64,000 nucleotides of DNA, taken from contig CAWCFV010000002.1 in the NCBI GenBank assembly GCA_963794995.1, positions 2,356,001 through 2,420,000 on the forward strand, read 5' to 3'. How positions within the stretch are numbered: position 1 is the first letter of the stretch; the number at the start of each line of letters is the position of its first letter. Shown piece by piece: positions 8,014-19,366 of the stretch. The stretch comes from CAWCFV01 sp963794995 (GTDB lineage Bacteria > Actinomycetota > Actinomycetes > JACCUZ01). A model generated the notes under the pieces. The model had not been told where the DNA came from, made no database searches, and saw only the letters and a program-made list of their open reading frames with translations. A program made the translations under genes and the position numbers.

Positions 8014-8610
8014 TCAGGTCTCGTCGCGGTGCCGGCCGGACGACGAGGCGGCCGACTCGTCGTGGGAGGTGAGATCGGTGGTGTGGTCGACGACCCGGTC
8101 GCCCTCGACGTGCTGGGGGCGGCCCTCGTCGACGTGCGGACGGGCCGCGGGGGCCGCGGTCGCGGTGCTCGTGGCCGCACCGTGGTCGTCCGTGCTGTCG
8201 GGGGTGCCGTCGTGCGTGCCGTCGTGGGTGCCGTCGTGGGTGGTCCCGGCACCCGCCCCAGCGGTGGTGGCTGCGCCGCGGCGGCTGGCGAGCTGCTCGT
8301 TGAGCCGCTCGTTCTCGGCCCGCAGCTGGGAGCGCTCCTCCTCGATCTCGGACACGGACTGCTTCTGCCGCTGGCGGGCCTCCTTGCGCTCCTGACGCTT
8401 GCGACGGGAGCGGCCCATCGACGAGAAGAGCAGCCAGACGCCGACGAAGAAGATCAGCATGGTGGCCAGCCCGACGACGAAGACGCCGCCGACCGTGGTG
8501 TCCGCCGAGAGCCCGAACACCTCGATGGTCGCGGACTCGCCGCCGTCGTAGATCGCCCCGGCGGTGACTGCGCCGGCGGCAAGGATGAGCAGTAGCCCGA
8601 TGATCGCCAT
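8014..8610 (-). CDS. LapA-like membrane protein with coiled coil and THDG repeats
   Basis: Predicted 198-residue membrane protein with two helices (residues 2-22, and about 42-64 in TTVGGVFVVGLATMLIFF) followed by a very basic stop-transfer stretch (RSRRKRQERKEARQRQKQ). A coiled coil rich in Glu and Arg comes next. The Ala/Thr/Asp/His-rich tail contains three copies of the tetrapeptide THDG. The membrane-plus-charged-helix layout resembles LapA-domain proteins, but the function is not known. The ATG at 8610 is preceded by AAAGGAG, a good ribosome site; it faces away from the helicase start and lies between the helicase and the Tad operon. Confidence 0.78.
   Translation of the reverse strand: MAIIGLLLILAAGAVTAGAIYDGGESATIEVFGLSADTTVGGVFVVGLATMLIFFVGVWLLFSSMGRSRRKRQERKEARQRQKQSVSEIEEERSQLRAENERLNEQLASRRGAATTAGAGAGTTHDGTHDGTHDGTPDSTDDHGAATSTATAAPAARPHVDEGRPQHVEGDRVVDHTTDLTSHDESAASSSGRHRDET
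8204..8239 (+). repeat. Three tandem 12-bp repeats inside coding sequence
   Basis: GTGCCGTCGTG(C/G) is repeated three times in tandem; on the minus strand it encodes the HDGT repeats of the LapA-like protein tail. Repeat number is likely to vary between strains. Confidence 0.8.
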
Positions 8611-8659
8611 GGGGGAGATCTCCTTTCGCTCCCGCTCCCATGCCCCTCCTCCCGCCGGC

Positions 8660-11024
8660 CTAAGCCCCCACGGCTGCGGAGGGCGCCGCACCGGCCAGGA
8701 CGACGTCGAGCAGGCGGACGGCCGCCCCCTTGTCCAGCGGCTCGTTGCCGTTGCCGCACTTGGGCGACTGGACGCACGACGGGCAGCCCTCGAGGCACTC
8801 GCACGCGGCGATGGCGTCGCGGGTCGCGGTGAGCCAGTCCAGCGCCGCGGCGTGGCCCCGCTCGGCGAACCCGGCGCCACCGGGGTGGCCGTCGTAGACG
8901 AAGACCGTCATCAGCCCGGTGTCGGCGTGCTGGGCGGTCGAGACGCCCCCGATGTCCCAGCGGTCGCAGGTCGCGAACAGGGGCAGCAGCCCGATCGAGG
9001 CGTGCTCCGCGGCGTGCGCGGCGCCCGGGACCTCCGCGGCCGTCAGCCCGGCGCGTTCCAGCCCGGTGCCGTCGACGCTCCACCAGACGGCGCGGGTGCG
9101 CAGGTGCCGCGGCGGCAGGTCGAGCGGCTCCTCGCCGAGCACCTCCCCGGTGAGGATGCGCCGCCGGAGGAACGACACCACCTGGTGGGTGACCTGCACG
9201 GTGCCCAGCGACAGGGTGACGTGGTCCCAGGAGCGGCTGACGGCGGTCTCGACCACGTCGATCTCGGTGACGTCGCGGGCCACGGTCGTCCAGTCCGGCT
9301 CGGCCCGGGCGACCCGGGCCACCTGCTCGTCGAGGTCGAGGTCGGAGACGAGGTAGGTCTCGCCCTGGTGCACGTAGACCGCGCCGGCGTGCACCGTGGC
9401 GTGGGCGGCTGCGCCGTCGACCGTGCCCAGCAGCCGGCCGGTGCCTTCCTCGACCAGCCCGACCGGCCCGGCACCCACCCCGCGGATGTCGGCGAGGTCG
9501 CTGGCCCGCTCGGGACGGGTCCAGTGCAGACCGGTGGTCCGGCGGCGGAGCAGGCCGCGCTCGACCAGGCGGGCTGCCACCTCCGCGGCCCCGGGTGCGA
9601 AGGCCGCGAGCTCGTGGTCGGCCAGCGGCGGCAGCTCGGCCGCGGCGGCGCACAGGTGTGGCGCGAGCACGTACGGGTTCGCCGGGTCGAGCACGGTCGT
9701 CTCGACCGGCTGGCCGAAGAGCGTGTCCGGGTGGTGGGTGAGGTAGGTGTCGAGCGGGTCGTCGCGCGCGACCAGCACCGCCAGGGCCGCCCGCCCGGCC
9801 CGGCCGGCCCGGCCGGCCTGCTGCCACAGGGAGGCGCGGGTCCCCGGCCAGCCGGCGAGCAGGACGGCGTCGAGGCCGGCCACGTCGACGCCGAGCTCCA
9901 GCGCGTTGGTCGAGGCGACCCCGAGCAGCGCCCCTGACTGCAGGTCGGCCTCGAGGGCGCGGCGCTCCTCCGGCAGGTAGCCCGCCCGGTAGGCCGCTAC
10001 CCGGGCGGGCAGGTCCGGGTCGATCTCGGCGAGCAGCCGGCGGGTGGTGGAGGAGACGGTCTCGGCCGCCCGCCGCGAGCGCACGAAGGCGACCGAGCGC
10101 ACCCCGCCGGCGACCAGGTCGGCGAGCAGGTCGGCGACCTCGGCCGGGGCCGACCGGCGCACCGGCGCCTGGTGCTCGCCGGCCAGCTCGGTCAGCGGCG
10201 GCTCCCACAGCGCGAACAGCAGCTCGCCCCTGCGGCGAGCCGTCGTCGGTGACCGCCACCACGTCCCGGCCGACCAACAGGGACGCGGAGACCTCGGGCT
10301 CGGACACCGTGGCGGAGGCCAGCACGAACACCGGGTCGGAGCCGTAGTGGGCGCACACCCGCCGGAGGCGGCGCAGGACCGCGGCCACGTGCGAGCCGAA
10401 CACCCCCCGGTAGCGGTGGCACTCGTCGACGACGACGTAGCGCAGGTCGCGGAAGAACCTCGCCCACCGCGCGTGCCCGGGCAGCAGCGAGCGGTGCAGC
10501 ATGTCGGGGTTCGTGAGCACGTACGCCGCGTGCCGGCGGACCCAGTCGCGGGACTCGCCGGGGGTGTCACCGTCGTACGTCGCGGCCCGCACCGGCTCGA
10601 GGCCCAGGCCGGTCAGGGCCCGCAGCTGGTCCGCGGCCAGGGCCTTGGTGGGGGAGAGGTACAGCGTGGTCGGAGGTGTCGCGAGGCCGCCCCGGTCCGC
10701 GGCGTCGAGCACGTCGGTCAGGGCGGGCAGCAGGTAGCACAGCGACTTGCCCGAGGCGGTGCCGGTGGCCACCACCGTCGAGCGCCCGGCGCGGACGTGC
10801 CCGGCGGCCTCGGCCTGGTGGCTCCACGGGCGTTCGACACCGGAGGCGACGAGGGCGTCGACGAGGTCGCGGTGCGCCCATCCCGGCCAGCCGACGGGGC
10901 GCCCGGTGCGTCCGGGCACGCGCTCGACGTGGGTCAGGCGCTCGCGCCGGCCGGGTGCCGCCAGGAGGCGGGCCAGGTGCGCGTCGGCGGGCGACACGTC
11001 CTCGCGCGGCTCGGGAAGAGGCAC
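8660..11024 (-). pseudogene. DECH-box helicase with C-terminal DUF1998 domain, frameshifted
   Basis: Superfamily 2 helicase of the DECH/YprA-like type usually found beside actinobacterial Tad loci. The N-terminal part (start ATG at 11024) has motif I TASGKS, motif II DECH and motif III SAT. The C-terminal part (frame ending at 8660) has the helicase C domain with QQAGRAGRAGR and a DUF1998 zinc cluster (CECLEGCPSC, then SPKCGNGN). The two halves lie in different frames. Around 10232 one extra base (a C on the minus strand, in GGCTCGCCGCAGGGGCGAG) breaks the frame; dropping it restores DDGSPRGELLFALWEPP. No other stop or gap is seen over 2.3 kb, so this is either a very recent mutation or a sequencing error. 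Confidence 0.85.
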
Positions 11025-11208
11025 GCCGCGAGTGTGTCACCGGGCCGGGACACCGGCCGGGCGCGCCGCCCGGCGGTCGCGGGCGGCGCCGCCGCGGGTC
11101 GGCCGCCCGCGCACCTGTCGGGGCCGGGATGGTTGAATGCGGTCGATCACGGGGCAGGACCTCGTCACGTATCGCCTGGCTCCGACCCGAACTCTGCTGG
11201 AGGACTTC

Positions 11209-11550
11209 GTGGACCTCTCCCTCTCGACCCGCACCGAGGGTGACCGCACGATCGTCGAGGTGGGCGGCGAGATCGACGTCTACACCGCCCCCCGGCTGCG
11301 CGAGCAGCTGGTGGACCTGGTGGCCGACGGCAAGTACCACCTCGTGGTCGACATGGAGCGGGTGGACTTCCTCGACTCCACCGGCCTCGGCGTGCTGGTC
11401 GGCGGCCTCAAGCGGGTCCGGGCCCACGACGGCTCGCTGCGCCTGGTCTGCACCCAGGAGCGGATCCTCAAGATCTTCCGGATCACGGGGCTCACGAAGG
11501 TCTTCCCGATCCACGCGTCGGTGGACGAGGCGGTCAGCGCCACCGAGTGA
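11209..11550 (+). CDS. STAS-domain anti-sigma factor antagonist
   Basis: RsbV/SpoIIAA-type anti-anti-sigma factor of 113 residues. The block DRTIVEVGGEIDVYTAPRL is the conserved STAS strand-helix start. The phosphorylatable serine lies in FLDSTGLGVLVGGL. The partner kinase would phosphorylate this serine to switch off sigma release. GTG at 11209 is chosen because GGAGGA sits just upstream and homologues start near this point; an in-frame ATG at 11137 would add 24 residues. The likely partner gene is 39 bases downstream. Confidence 0.9.
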   Translation: MDLSLSTRTEGDRTIVEVGGEIDVYTAPRLREQLVDLVADGKYHLVVDMERVDFLDSTGLGVLVGGLKRVRAHDGSLRLVCTQERILKIFRITGLTKVFPIHASVDEAVSATE

Positions 11551-11589
11551 CGCGCCCAACAGTTCGCACCACCCCGAGGAAGGTCCCCC

Positions 11590-12015
11590 GTGGCCACCGT
11601 TGAGCTCAGGTTCAGCGCACTGCCGGCGCACGTCCGGACCGCACGCCTGGTGGCTGCCGCCGTGGCCCGCCGCTCGGGGGTCGACGAGAACGCGCTCGAC
11701 GAGGTGCGCCTCGCCGTGGGGGAGGCCTGCTCGCGCGCGGTGCACCTGCACCGCCGGCACTGCCCGGACCGCCCGGTCCTGGTCACCCTCGTCGACGACG
11801 TCGACGCGTTCCGGGTCGCGGTCACCGACGAGGCCCCCGCCGAGCCCGGTTCGGACGGGTTCGGCGCCCTGACCGACGTCGCCGACCTGGTCGACGCCGA
11901 GGCCGTCCCACCCGGCGTCGGGCTCGCGGTGATCAGCGGGCTGGTCGACGACGTCTCGGTCGAGCCCGGCCGCGACGGCGGCGTCGTCGTCCGGATGACC
12001 TGGCCCACCGGCTAG
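11590..12015 (+). CDS. Anti-sigma-factor-like HATPase (RsbW type)
   Basis: Small GHKL-type ATP-binding protein (141 aa) of the RsbW/HATPase_c_2 family, paired with the upstream STAS protein. The N-box region is DEVRLAVGEACSRAVHLH: the catalytic-region Glu is kept, but the conserved Asn of the usual EAxxNA motif is replaced (SRAV). The ATP-lid region is PPGVGLAVISGLVD. Loss of the Asn could weaken Mg-ATP binding, so kinase activity needs testing. The GTG start has GAGGAAGG upstream. No sigma factor gene is adjacent. Confidence 0.82.
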   Translation: MATVELRFSALPAHVRTARLVAAAVARRSGVDENALDEVRLAVGEACSRAVHLHRRHCPDRPVLVTLVDDVDAFRVAVTDEAPAEPGSDGFGALTDVADLVDAEAVPPGVGLAVISGLVDDVSVEPGRDGGVVVRMTWPTG

Positions 12016-12019
12016 CTGT

Positions 12020-12055
12020 CCGGTCCCGGCCGCTCCGCGGCGGTCGTCGGACCGG
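12020..12055 (+). terminator. Imperfect hairpin after anti-sigma gene
   Basis: CCGGTCC (12020-12026) pairs with GGACCGG (12049-12055), with an inner GCCGC/GCGGC stem. No T-run follows. Confidence 0.4.
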
Positions 12056-12085
12056 CCCGGTTCGCGCCTGACCACCACCGCTGCG

Positions 12086-12091
12086 TAGACT
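12086..12091 (+). promoter_or_regulatory. Candidate -10 box upstream of hppA
   Basis: TAGACT lies about 150 bases before the hppA start. The same hexamer precedes the tRNA-Thr gene. No clear -35 box is seen. Confidence 0.35.
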
Positions 12092-12243
12092 CCCCGCCGC
12101 GCTGGGTCCGCCTCGGCCCGCACGCCTCGCGTCGCGGGTTGTCGGGGCCGGCCCCGAGGGGGTCCCCTCTCGCGCGCGACTCGAACATCCGGGTGCTCCG
12201 CGTCGTGCGGTGGTGCCTGGCAGTGGTCCGTCTAGGAGGACGC

Positions 12244-14583
<2,340 letters not shown>

Positions 14584-14630
14584 CCCTCACCCCCGGCGCC
14601 GTCCGGACTCGACCACGTGAGGTAGGCCAA

Positions 14631-14670
14631 GGCCCCCGGCAACAGGTCTCGACGCCTGTTGCCGGGGGCC
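14631..14670 (+). terminator. Strong hairpin after hppA
   Basis: Perfect 16-bp stem GGCCCCCGGCAACAGG / CCTGTTGCCGGGGGCC with an 8-base loop. It lies 47 bases after the stop and directly before the next gene's ribosome site. Confidence 0.85.
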
Positions 14671-14706
14671 TGCGCCTCTCACGGCGTCACGACAGAGGTG
14701 GCACGG

Positions 14707-16215
14707 ATGTCGCACCACAGCAGTGGGTACGCCGGAGCCGACCGGCTGCGCGACGCGTACCTGCGGGCGGGCTACACCGTCGACGGCGTGCAGGGCCTCC
14801 TCGGACCCGTCGCCGTGGACGCCCTGGCCCGGCACGAGACCGTCCCGGCCCGCCGCGCGACCGCGGACGCGGGCCCGCTCGCGACCCTCGTCCGGCTGCA
14901 CCTGCTGCAGCTGCCGGTGCCCCAGGACGAGGCCGCGGCCGTGCTGCCCCTCGACGTCGGCGTCTCGCTGGGGGTGCTCCGTGCCGACGGCGACGAGGTA
15001 CGGGCCCGGCTCGACGTCCGGCCGTACGCCGAGAGCGGCCCGGCCGACGGGAGCGGGGCCGGGACCACCGATCCCTGGTGGGTGGTGTCCGACCTCGGCA
15101 CCGGGCTCGACGGCGTGCACCGGCCACTGGACGGCGAGCACGTGCTGGGCGTCGGGGGCGCGTCCACGACCCTCGCGCAGCTCACCCCGCGCGACCCGGT
15201 GGGCCGCACCCTCGACATCGGGACGGGCTGCGGCGTGCAGGCCCTGCACGCCGGCCGGCACAGCCGCGAGGTGGTCGCCACCGACGTCTCGCGCCGTGCC
15301 CTGCTGCTGGCCGGGCTCACCGCGGCGCTGTCCGGCGCGGATGTCGAGCGGCGGCAGGGCGACCTGCTCGACCCCGCGGCGGGCGAGTCCTTCGACCTGG
15401 TGGTGAGCAACCCGCCGTTCGTCGTGGGCGCCCCCGACGCCCGCACCTACCGCGACAGCGGCCTGCCGCTGGACGAGGTCGGCGCGCACCTGGTCGGCCG
15501 CGCGCCGGCGCTGCTGGCCGAGGGCGGCACCCTGGTCGTGCTGGCGAACTGGCTGCACCGCGACGGCTCGGACTGGCGGGACCGGGTCGCCGGGTGGCTC
15601 CCCGGGCACGGGGTGGACGCCCTGGTGGTGCAGCGCGAGGTCCTCGACCCGGCGGCGTACGTCGCGACGTGGCTCGCCGACGCTGGGGAGCGAGGCGGTC
15701 CGGCGTACGTCGCCCGCTACGACGCCTGGCTGGGCGCCCTGGAGCGTGAGCGCGTCGACGCCCTGGGCCTCGGGTTCGTGGTGCTGCGCCGCACCGACGC
15801 CGAGCGCCGGGTCACCCTGCTCGACTGGCCGCACCCGGTGGAGCAGCCGCTCGGACCGCACCTGGCCGCCTGGCTGGACCGCCAGCGCTGGCTCGCCGCA
15901 CACGAGACCGACGAGGCGCTGGCGGCAGCCCCCGTGCAGGTCGCGCCCGACGTCGTGCAGGAACAGGTCGGCGCGCCCGGCGCCGAGGACCCGGAGCACA
16001 TCGTGCTGCGGCAGCAGGTGGGCCTGCGGCGTGCGTCGGCGGCCGACACGCCCACCGCGGCGCTGGTCGGTGCGTGCGAGGGGACGCTCCCGGTGGGCAC
16101 ACTGGTCGCCGCGGTGCGCCAGGTGCTCGGGGACGACCGGCCGGAGGACGCTGCCGACCTGTTCTCCCAGGTGCGTGACATGGTCGAGGCGGGGGTGCTG
16201 ACACCATCGCCTTGA
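14707..16215 (+). CDS. SAM-dependent methyltransferase (PrmC/RsmC-like)
   Basis: Class I methyltransferase of 502 residues conserved between hppA and topA in actinobacteria. The N-terminal ~170 residues are a family-specific domain. The SAM-binding motif is LDIGTGCGVQALHAG, and the NPPF motif (VVSNPPFVVG) marks methylation of an amino group in protein or nucleic acid. A C-terminal helical domain of about 150 residues follows. The target is unknown; NPPF suggests glutamine or adenine/guanine. ATG at 14707 is preceded by GAGGTGG; a GTG three codons earlier is an alternative. Confidence 0.85.
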   Translation: MSHHSSGYAGADRLRDAYLRAGYTVDGVQGLLGPVAVDALARHETVPARRATADAGPLATLVRLHLLQLPVPQDEAAAVLPLDVGVSLGVLRADGDEVRARLDVRPYAESGPADGSGAGTTDPWWVVSDLGTGLDGVHRPLDGEHVLGVGGASTTLAQLTPRDPVGRTLDIGTGCGVQALHAGRHSREVVATDVSRRALLLAGLTAALSGADVERRQGDLLDPAAGESFDLVVSNPPFVVGAPDARTYRDSGLPLDEVGAHLVGRAPALLAEGGTLVVLANWLHRDGSDWRDRVAGWLPGHGVDALVVQREVLDPAAYVATWLADAGERGGPAYVARYDAWLGALERERVDALGLGFVVLRRTDAERRVTLLDWPHPVEQPLGPHLAAWLDRQRWLAAHETDEALAAAPVQVAPDVVQEQVGAPGAEDPEHIVLRQQVGLRRASAADTPTAALVGACEGTLPVGTLVAAVRQVLGDDRPEDAADLFSQVRDMVEAGVLTPSP

Positions 16216-16321
16216 CACGGCGGGGCACCATGAGCGCGCAACCGGCTCGCGCCGCGAGCCCGACGACGATGTCGCAACACGTGCAGGAACCGACCACAGG
16301 ACAGGCAGGGACGAGCAGCCG

Positions 16322-19060
16322 ATGGCCGCGAACGACCAGGAGCAGACCGGCACCCGGAGGCTGGTGATCGTCGAGTCGCCCGCCAAGGCGAAGACGATCG
16401 CGGGCTACCTCGGTCCCGGCTTCGACGTCGAGGCGAGCGTCGGTCACATCCGTGACCTGCCCACGCCCTCCGAGCTGCCGGCGTCGGAGAAGAAGGGCCG
16501 GTTCGGCAAGTTCGCCGTCGACGTCGACGCCGACTTCGAGCCGTTCTACGTCGTCGACGCCGACAAGAAGAAGAAGGTCGCCGAGCTCAAGCGCGCCCTC
16601 AAGCAGGCCGACGAGCTGTTCCTCGCGACCGACGAGGACCGCGAGGGCGAGGCCATCGCCTGGCACCTGCTGCAGGTGCTCGAGCCCAAGGTGCCGGTCC
16701 GCCGGATGGTCTTCCACGAGATCACCCGCGACGCGATCCGGGCGGCCGTCGAGCAGACCCGCGACCTCGACCAGAGCCTGGTCGACGCGCAGGAGACCCG
16801 CCGCATCCTCGACCGCCTCTACGGCTACGAGGTGTCGCCGGTGCTGTGGCGCAAGGTCCGTCAGGGCCTGTCCGCCGGGCGCGTGCAGTCGGTCGCCACC
16901 CGGCTGGTCGTCGAGCGGGAGCGCGAGCGGATCGCGTTCCGGGTCGCGTCGTACTGGGACGTCGAGGCGACCTTCGACACCGCGGCCACCGAGGGCTCGC
17001 GCTCCCAGTCCTTCGACGCACGTCTCGTCGCGGTCGACGGCAAGCGGGTCGCCACCGGCCGCGACTTCGGCAGCGACGGGCAGCCGGTCGCACGGTTCGA
17101 GGGCGTCCAGCTCGACGAGACGACCGCGGTCGCACTCGCCGACGGCCTGCGGGAGGCGGCGTTCTCGGTCCGCTCGGTCGACGACAAGCCGTACACCCGC
17201 CGGCCGGCGGCGCCGTTCATGACCTCGACGCTGCAGCAGGAGGCCAGCCGCAAGCTGCGGATGTCGGCGCAGACGGCGATGCGGGTCGCGCAGCGGCTGT
17301 ACGAGAACGGCCACATCACCTACATGCGTACCGACTCCACGACGCTGTCCGAGTCGGCGCTGAACGCCGCCCGGTCGCAGGCCCGGGAGATCTACGGCCC
17401 GGAGTACGTCCCCGACGTCCCTCGGCGCTACGAGCGCAAGGTGAAGAACGCGCAGGAGGCGCACGAGGCGATCCGTCCCTCCGGCGACTCGTTCCGGACG
17501 CCGGGGCAGCTGGCCGGGGAGGTGAGCCGCGACGAGCTGGCGCTCTACGACCTCATCTGGAAGCGCACGGTCGCCTCGCAGATGGCCGACGCACGCGGCC
17601 AGACCGCGACGGTGCGCCTCGGTGCCACGAGCAGCGAGCAGTCCGGTGCCCGCGACGCCGAGTTCTCGGTCAGCGGCACCGTCATCACCTTCCGCGGCTT
17701 CATGGCGGCCTACGAGGAGGGCCGCGACGAGGAGGAGAACGCCCCCCGCAGCGAGAGCGACAGTGACGAGCGCCGCCTGCCGGTGATGCGTCAGGGCGAC
17801 GCCGTCACCGCTCTCGAGCTGCGTCCGGACGGGCACGCGACCTCGCCACCGGCCCGCTACACCGAGCCGACCCTGGTGCGGGCGCTGGAGGAGCGCGGCA
17901 TCGGCCGGCCCTCGACGTACGCCTCGATCCTCGGCACGATCATCGATCGCGGGTACGTCTTCAAGCGCGGTTCCGCGCTGGTCCCCGCCTGGCTGGCCTT
18001 CGCCACGATCGGCCTGCTGGAGCGGCACTTCGGGTCGCTGGTCGACTACGACTTCACCGCAGCGATGGAGGAGGACCTCGACCGCATCGCGGGCGGTGAG
18101 CAGAACCGCGTCGACTGGCTGCGCAAGTTCTACTTCGGCGGCGGTGACCGCGACCCGGGGCTGCACGAGCTGGTGTCCGGCTTCGGCGACATCGACGCCC
18201 GCGAGGTCAACTCGATCCCGATCGGCGAGGGGATCATCCTGCGCGTGGGCCGCTACGGCCCCTACGTGCAGCGCGGGCCGGACGGCGACGAGACCTCGCA
18301 GCGCGCGTCGGTGCCCGAGGACATGGCTCCGGACGAGCTGACGGTCGAGAAGGCGGAGGAGCTGCTGGCCGCCCCGAGCGGTGACCGCGAGCTCGGTACC
18401 GACCCCTCGACCGGTCTGCAGGTGGTGGCAAAGGCCGGTCGCTACGGGCCGTACGTCACCGAGGTCCTGCCCGAGGACGCCGCGAAGTCGGCCAAGCCCC
18501 GGACCGGGTCGCTGCTCAAGACGATGTCGCTCGACACCGTGACCCTCGACGACGCGCTGCGGCTGCTCAGCCTGCCGCGGGTGGTGGGTGTCGACCCGGC
18601 CGACGACACCGAGATCACCGCGCAGAACGGCCGCTACGGGCCGTACCTGAAGAAGGGCACCGACTCGCGGTCGCTGGACACCGAGGAGCAGATGTTCGAC
18701 ATCACCCTCGAGCAGGCCCTGGCGATCTACGCCCAGCCCAAGCAGCGCGGGCGCCGGGCCGCCGCCCCGCCGCTGAAGGACCTGGGTGCCGACCCGGGCA
18801 CCGGGCTGCCGGTGGTCGTCAAGGAGGGCCGTTTCGGGGCGTACGTCACCGACGGCGAGACCAACGCGACCCTGCGCAAGGCCGACTCGGTCGAGTCCGT
18901 GACCATCGAGCGGGCCGCGGAGCTGCTCGCCGAGAAGCGCGCCGCCGGACCGTCGAAGAAGCGCACCGCCACGAAGTCGGCCGCGAAGAAGACCACCAAG
19001 AAGTCGGCGACCAGGAAGCCGGCGAAGAAGGCCGCCAAGAAAGCCCCCGCCAAGAAGTAG
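16322..19060 (+). CDS. topA: DNA topoisomerase I
   Basis: Type IA topoisomerase that relaxes negatively supercoiled DNA; 912 residues. The TOPRIM domain starts with LVIVESPAKAKTIAGYLG and includes ATDEDREGEAIAWHL. The active-site tyrosine lies in HITYMRTDSTTLSE, near residue 334. Four C-terminal topoisomerase repeats contain the recurring GRYGPYV or GRFGAYV motif in place of zinc fingers, as is usual in actinobacteria. The tail is a lysine/alanine-rich extension (from about residue 880) typical of this phylum and thought to bind DNA. The ATG at 16322 follows a weak GGGACGAG site. The first copy of the palindromic repeat lies 44 bases after the stop. Confidence 0.98.
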   Translation: MAANDQEQTGTRRLVIVESPAKAKTIAGYLGPGFDVEASVGHIRDLPTPSELPASEKKGRFGKFAVDVDADFEPFYVVDADKKKKVAELKRALKQADELFLATDEDREGEAIAWHLLQVLEPKVPVRRMVFHEITRDAIRAAVEQTRDLDQSLVDAQETRRILDRLYGYEVSPVLWRKVRQGLSAGRVQSVATRLVVERERERIAFRVASYWDVEATFDTAATEGSRSQSFDARLVAVDGKRVATGRDFGSDGQPVARFEGVQLDETTAVALADGLREAAFSVRSVDDKPYTRRPAAPFMTSTLQQEASRKLRMSAQTAMRVAQRLYENGHITYMRTDSTTLSESALNAARSQAREIYGPEYVPDVPRRYERKVKNAQEAHEAIRPSGDSFRTPGQLAGEVSRDELALYDLIWKRTVASQMADARGQTATVRLGATSSEQSGARDAEFSVSGTVITFRGFMAAYEEGRDEEENAPRSESDSDERRLPVMRQGDAVTALELRPDGHATSPPARYTEPTLVRALEERGIGRPSTYASILGTIIDRGYVFKRGSALVPAWLAFATIGLLERHFGSLVDYDFTAAMEEDLDRIAGGEQNRVDWLRKFYFGGGDRDPGLHELVSGFGDIDAREVNSIPIGEGIILRVGRYGPYVQRGPDGDETSQRASVPEDMAPDELTVEKAEELLAAPSGDRELGTDPSTGLQVVAKAGRYGPYVTEVLPEDAAKSAKPRTGSLLKTMSLDTVTLDDALRLLSLPRVVGVDPADDTEITAQNGRYGPYLKKGTDSRSLDTEEQMFDITLEQALAIYAQPKQRGRRAAAPPLKDLGADPGTGLPVVVKEGRFGAYVTDGETNATLRKADSVESVTIERAAELLAEKRAAGPSKKRTATKSAAKKTTKKSATRKPAKKAAKKAPAKK

Positions 19061-19105
19061 CCCGCCCCCGACCCCTCCACCCCTCCGCCCCTCCACCCCC
19101 GGTCG

Positions 19106-19191
19106 GTTGATCACGTGGACGTGGCCGAGCTCCGCCGGACGTGGTGAGTGCGCCGCCTTCGGCGGCGCCTGGCCACGTCCACGTGATCAAC
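19106..19191. repeat. 86-nt palindromic element, copy 1
   Basis: Perfect inverted repeat: GTTGATCACGTGGACGTGG plus two bases at the left end is matched exactly at the right end; pairing extends to 19104-19126 / 19171-19193 (23 bp). Inside is a second hairpin GCGCCGCC-TTC-GGCGGCGC (19150-19168). A second copy of exactly the same length lies at 57135-57220. It sits between topA and the tmk fusion and could act as a terminator or as a REP-like element. Confidence 0.9.
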
Positions 19192-19255
19192 CGGCGGGGG
19201 AGGGGTGAGGGGGAGGGGGACGGGGCGGCTCGCGTGTAGGGCAGGTGGGCAGGTC

Positions 19256-19327
19256 GGCAGGTGGGCAGGCGGGCGGCCGGGCAGGTGGGCAGGCGGGCGG
19301 CCGGGCAGGTGGGCAGGCGGGCGGCCG
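19256..19327 (+). repeat. 24-bp G-rich minisatellite, three perfect units
   Basis: The unit GGCAGGTGGGCAGGC + GGGCGGCCG occurs three times without change (19256-19279, 19280-19303, 19304-19327), preceded by a 16-base partial copy from 19240. It contains regularly spaced GGG runs on the plus strand and ends 16 bases before the candidate -10 box of the next gene. Confidence 0.9.
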
Positions 19328-19343
19328 GGGCGGGCGCGCTGGC

Positions 19344-19349
19344 TACGCT
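19344..19349 (+). promoter_or_regulatory. Candidate -10 box, MFS-tmk fusion
   Basis: TACGCT is followed by six bases and a GTG at 19356, the spacing expected for a leaderless transcript. That GTG opens a four-codon frame (GTG AGG CCA CTG TGA) whose stop overlaps the GTG start of the main gene at 19367. Confidence 0.5.
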
Positions 19350-19366
19350 GACCACGTGAGGCCACT

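Noticed and set aside
10222..10245. Programmed frameshift in the helicase
   Set aside because: No slippery heptamer, internal ribosome site or stop-codon context typical of programmed shifting is present at the junction.
15812..19114. Open frame of 1100 codons on the minus strand across topA
   Set aside because: It is the antisense shadow of topA caused by high GC codon bias; it has no family motifs, whereas topA on the plus strand is complete.
19240..19327. Possible CRISPR array
   Set aside because: The 24-bp units are directly tandem with no spacers and no cas genes are present.
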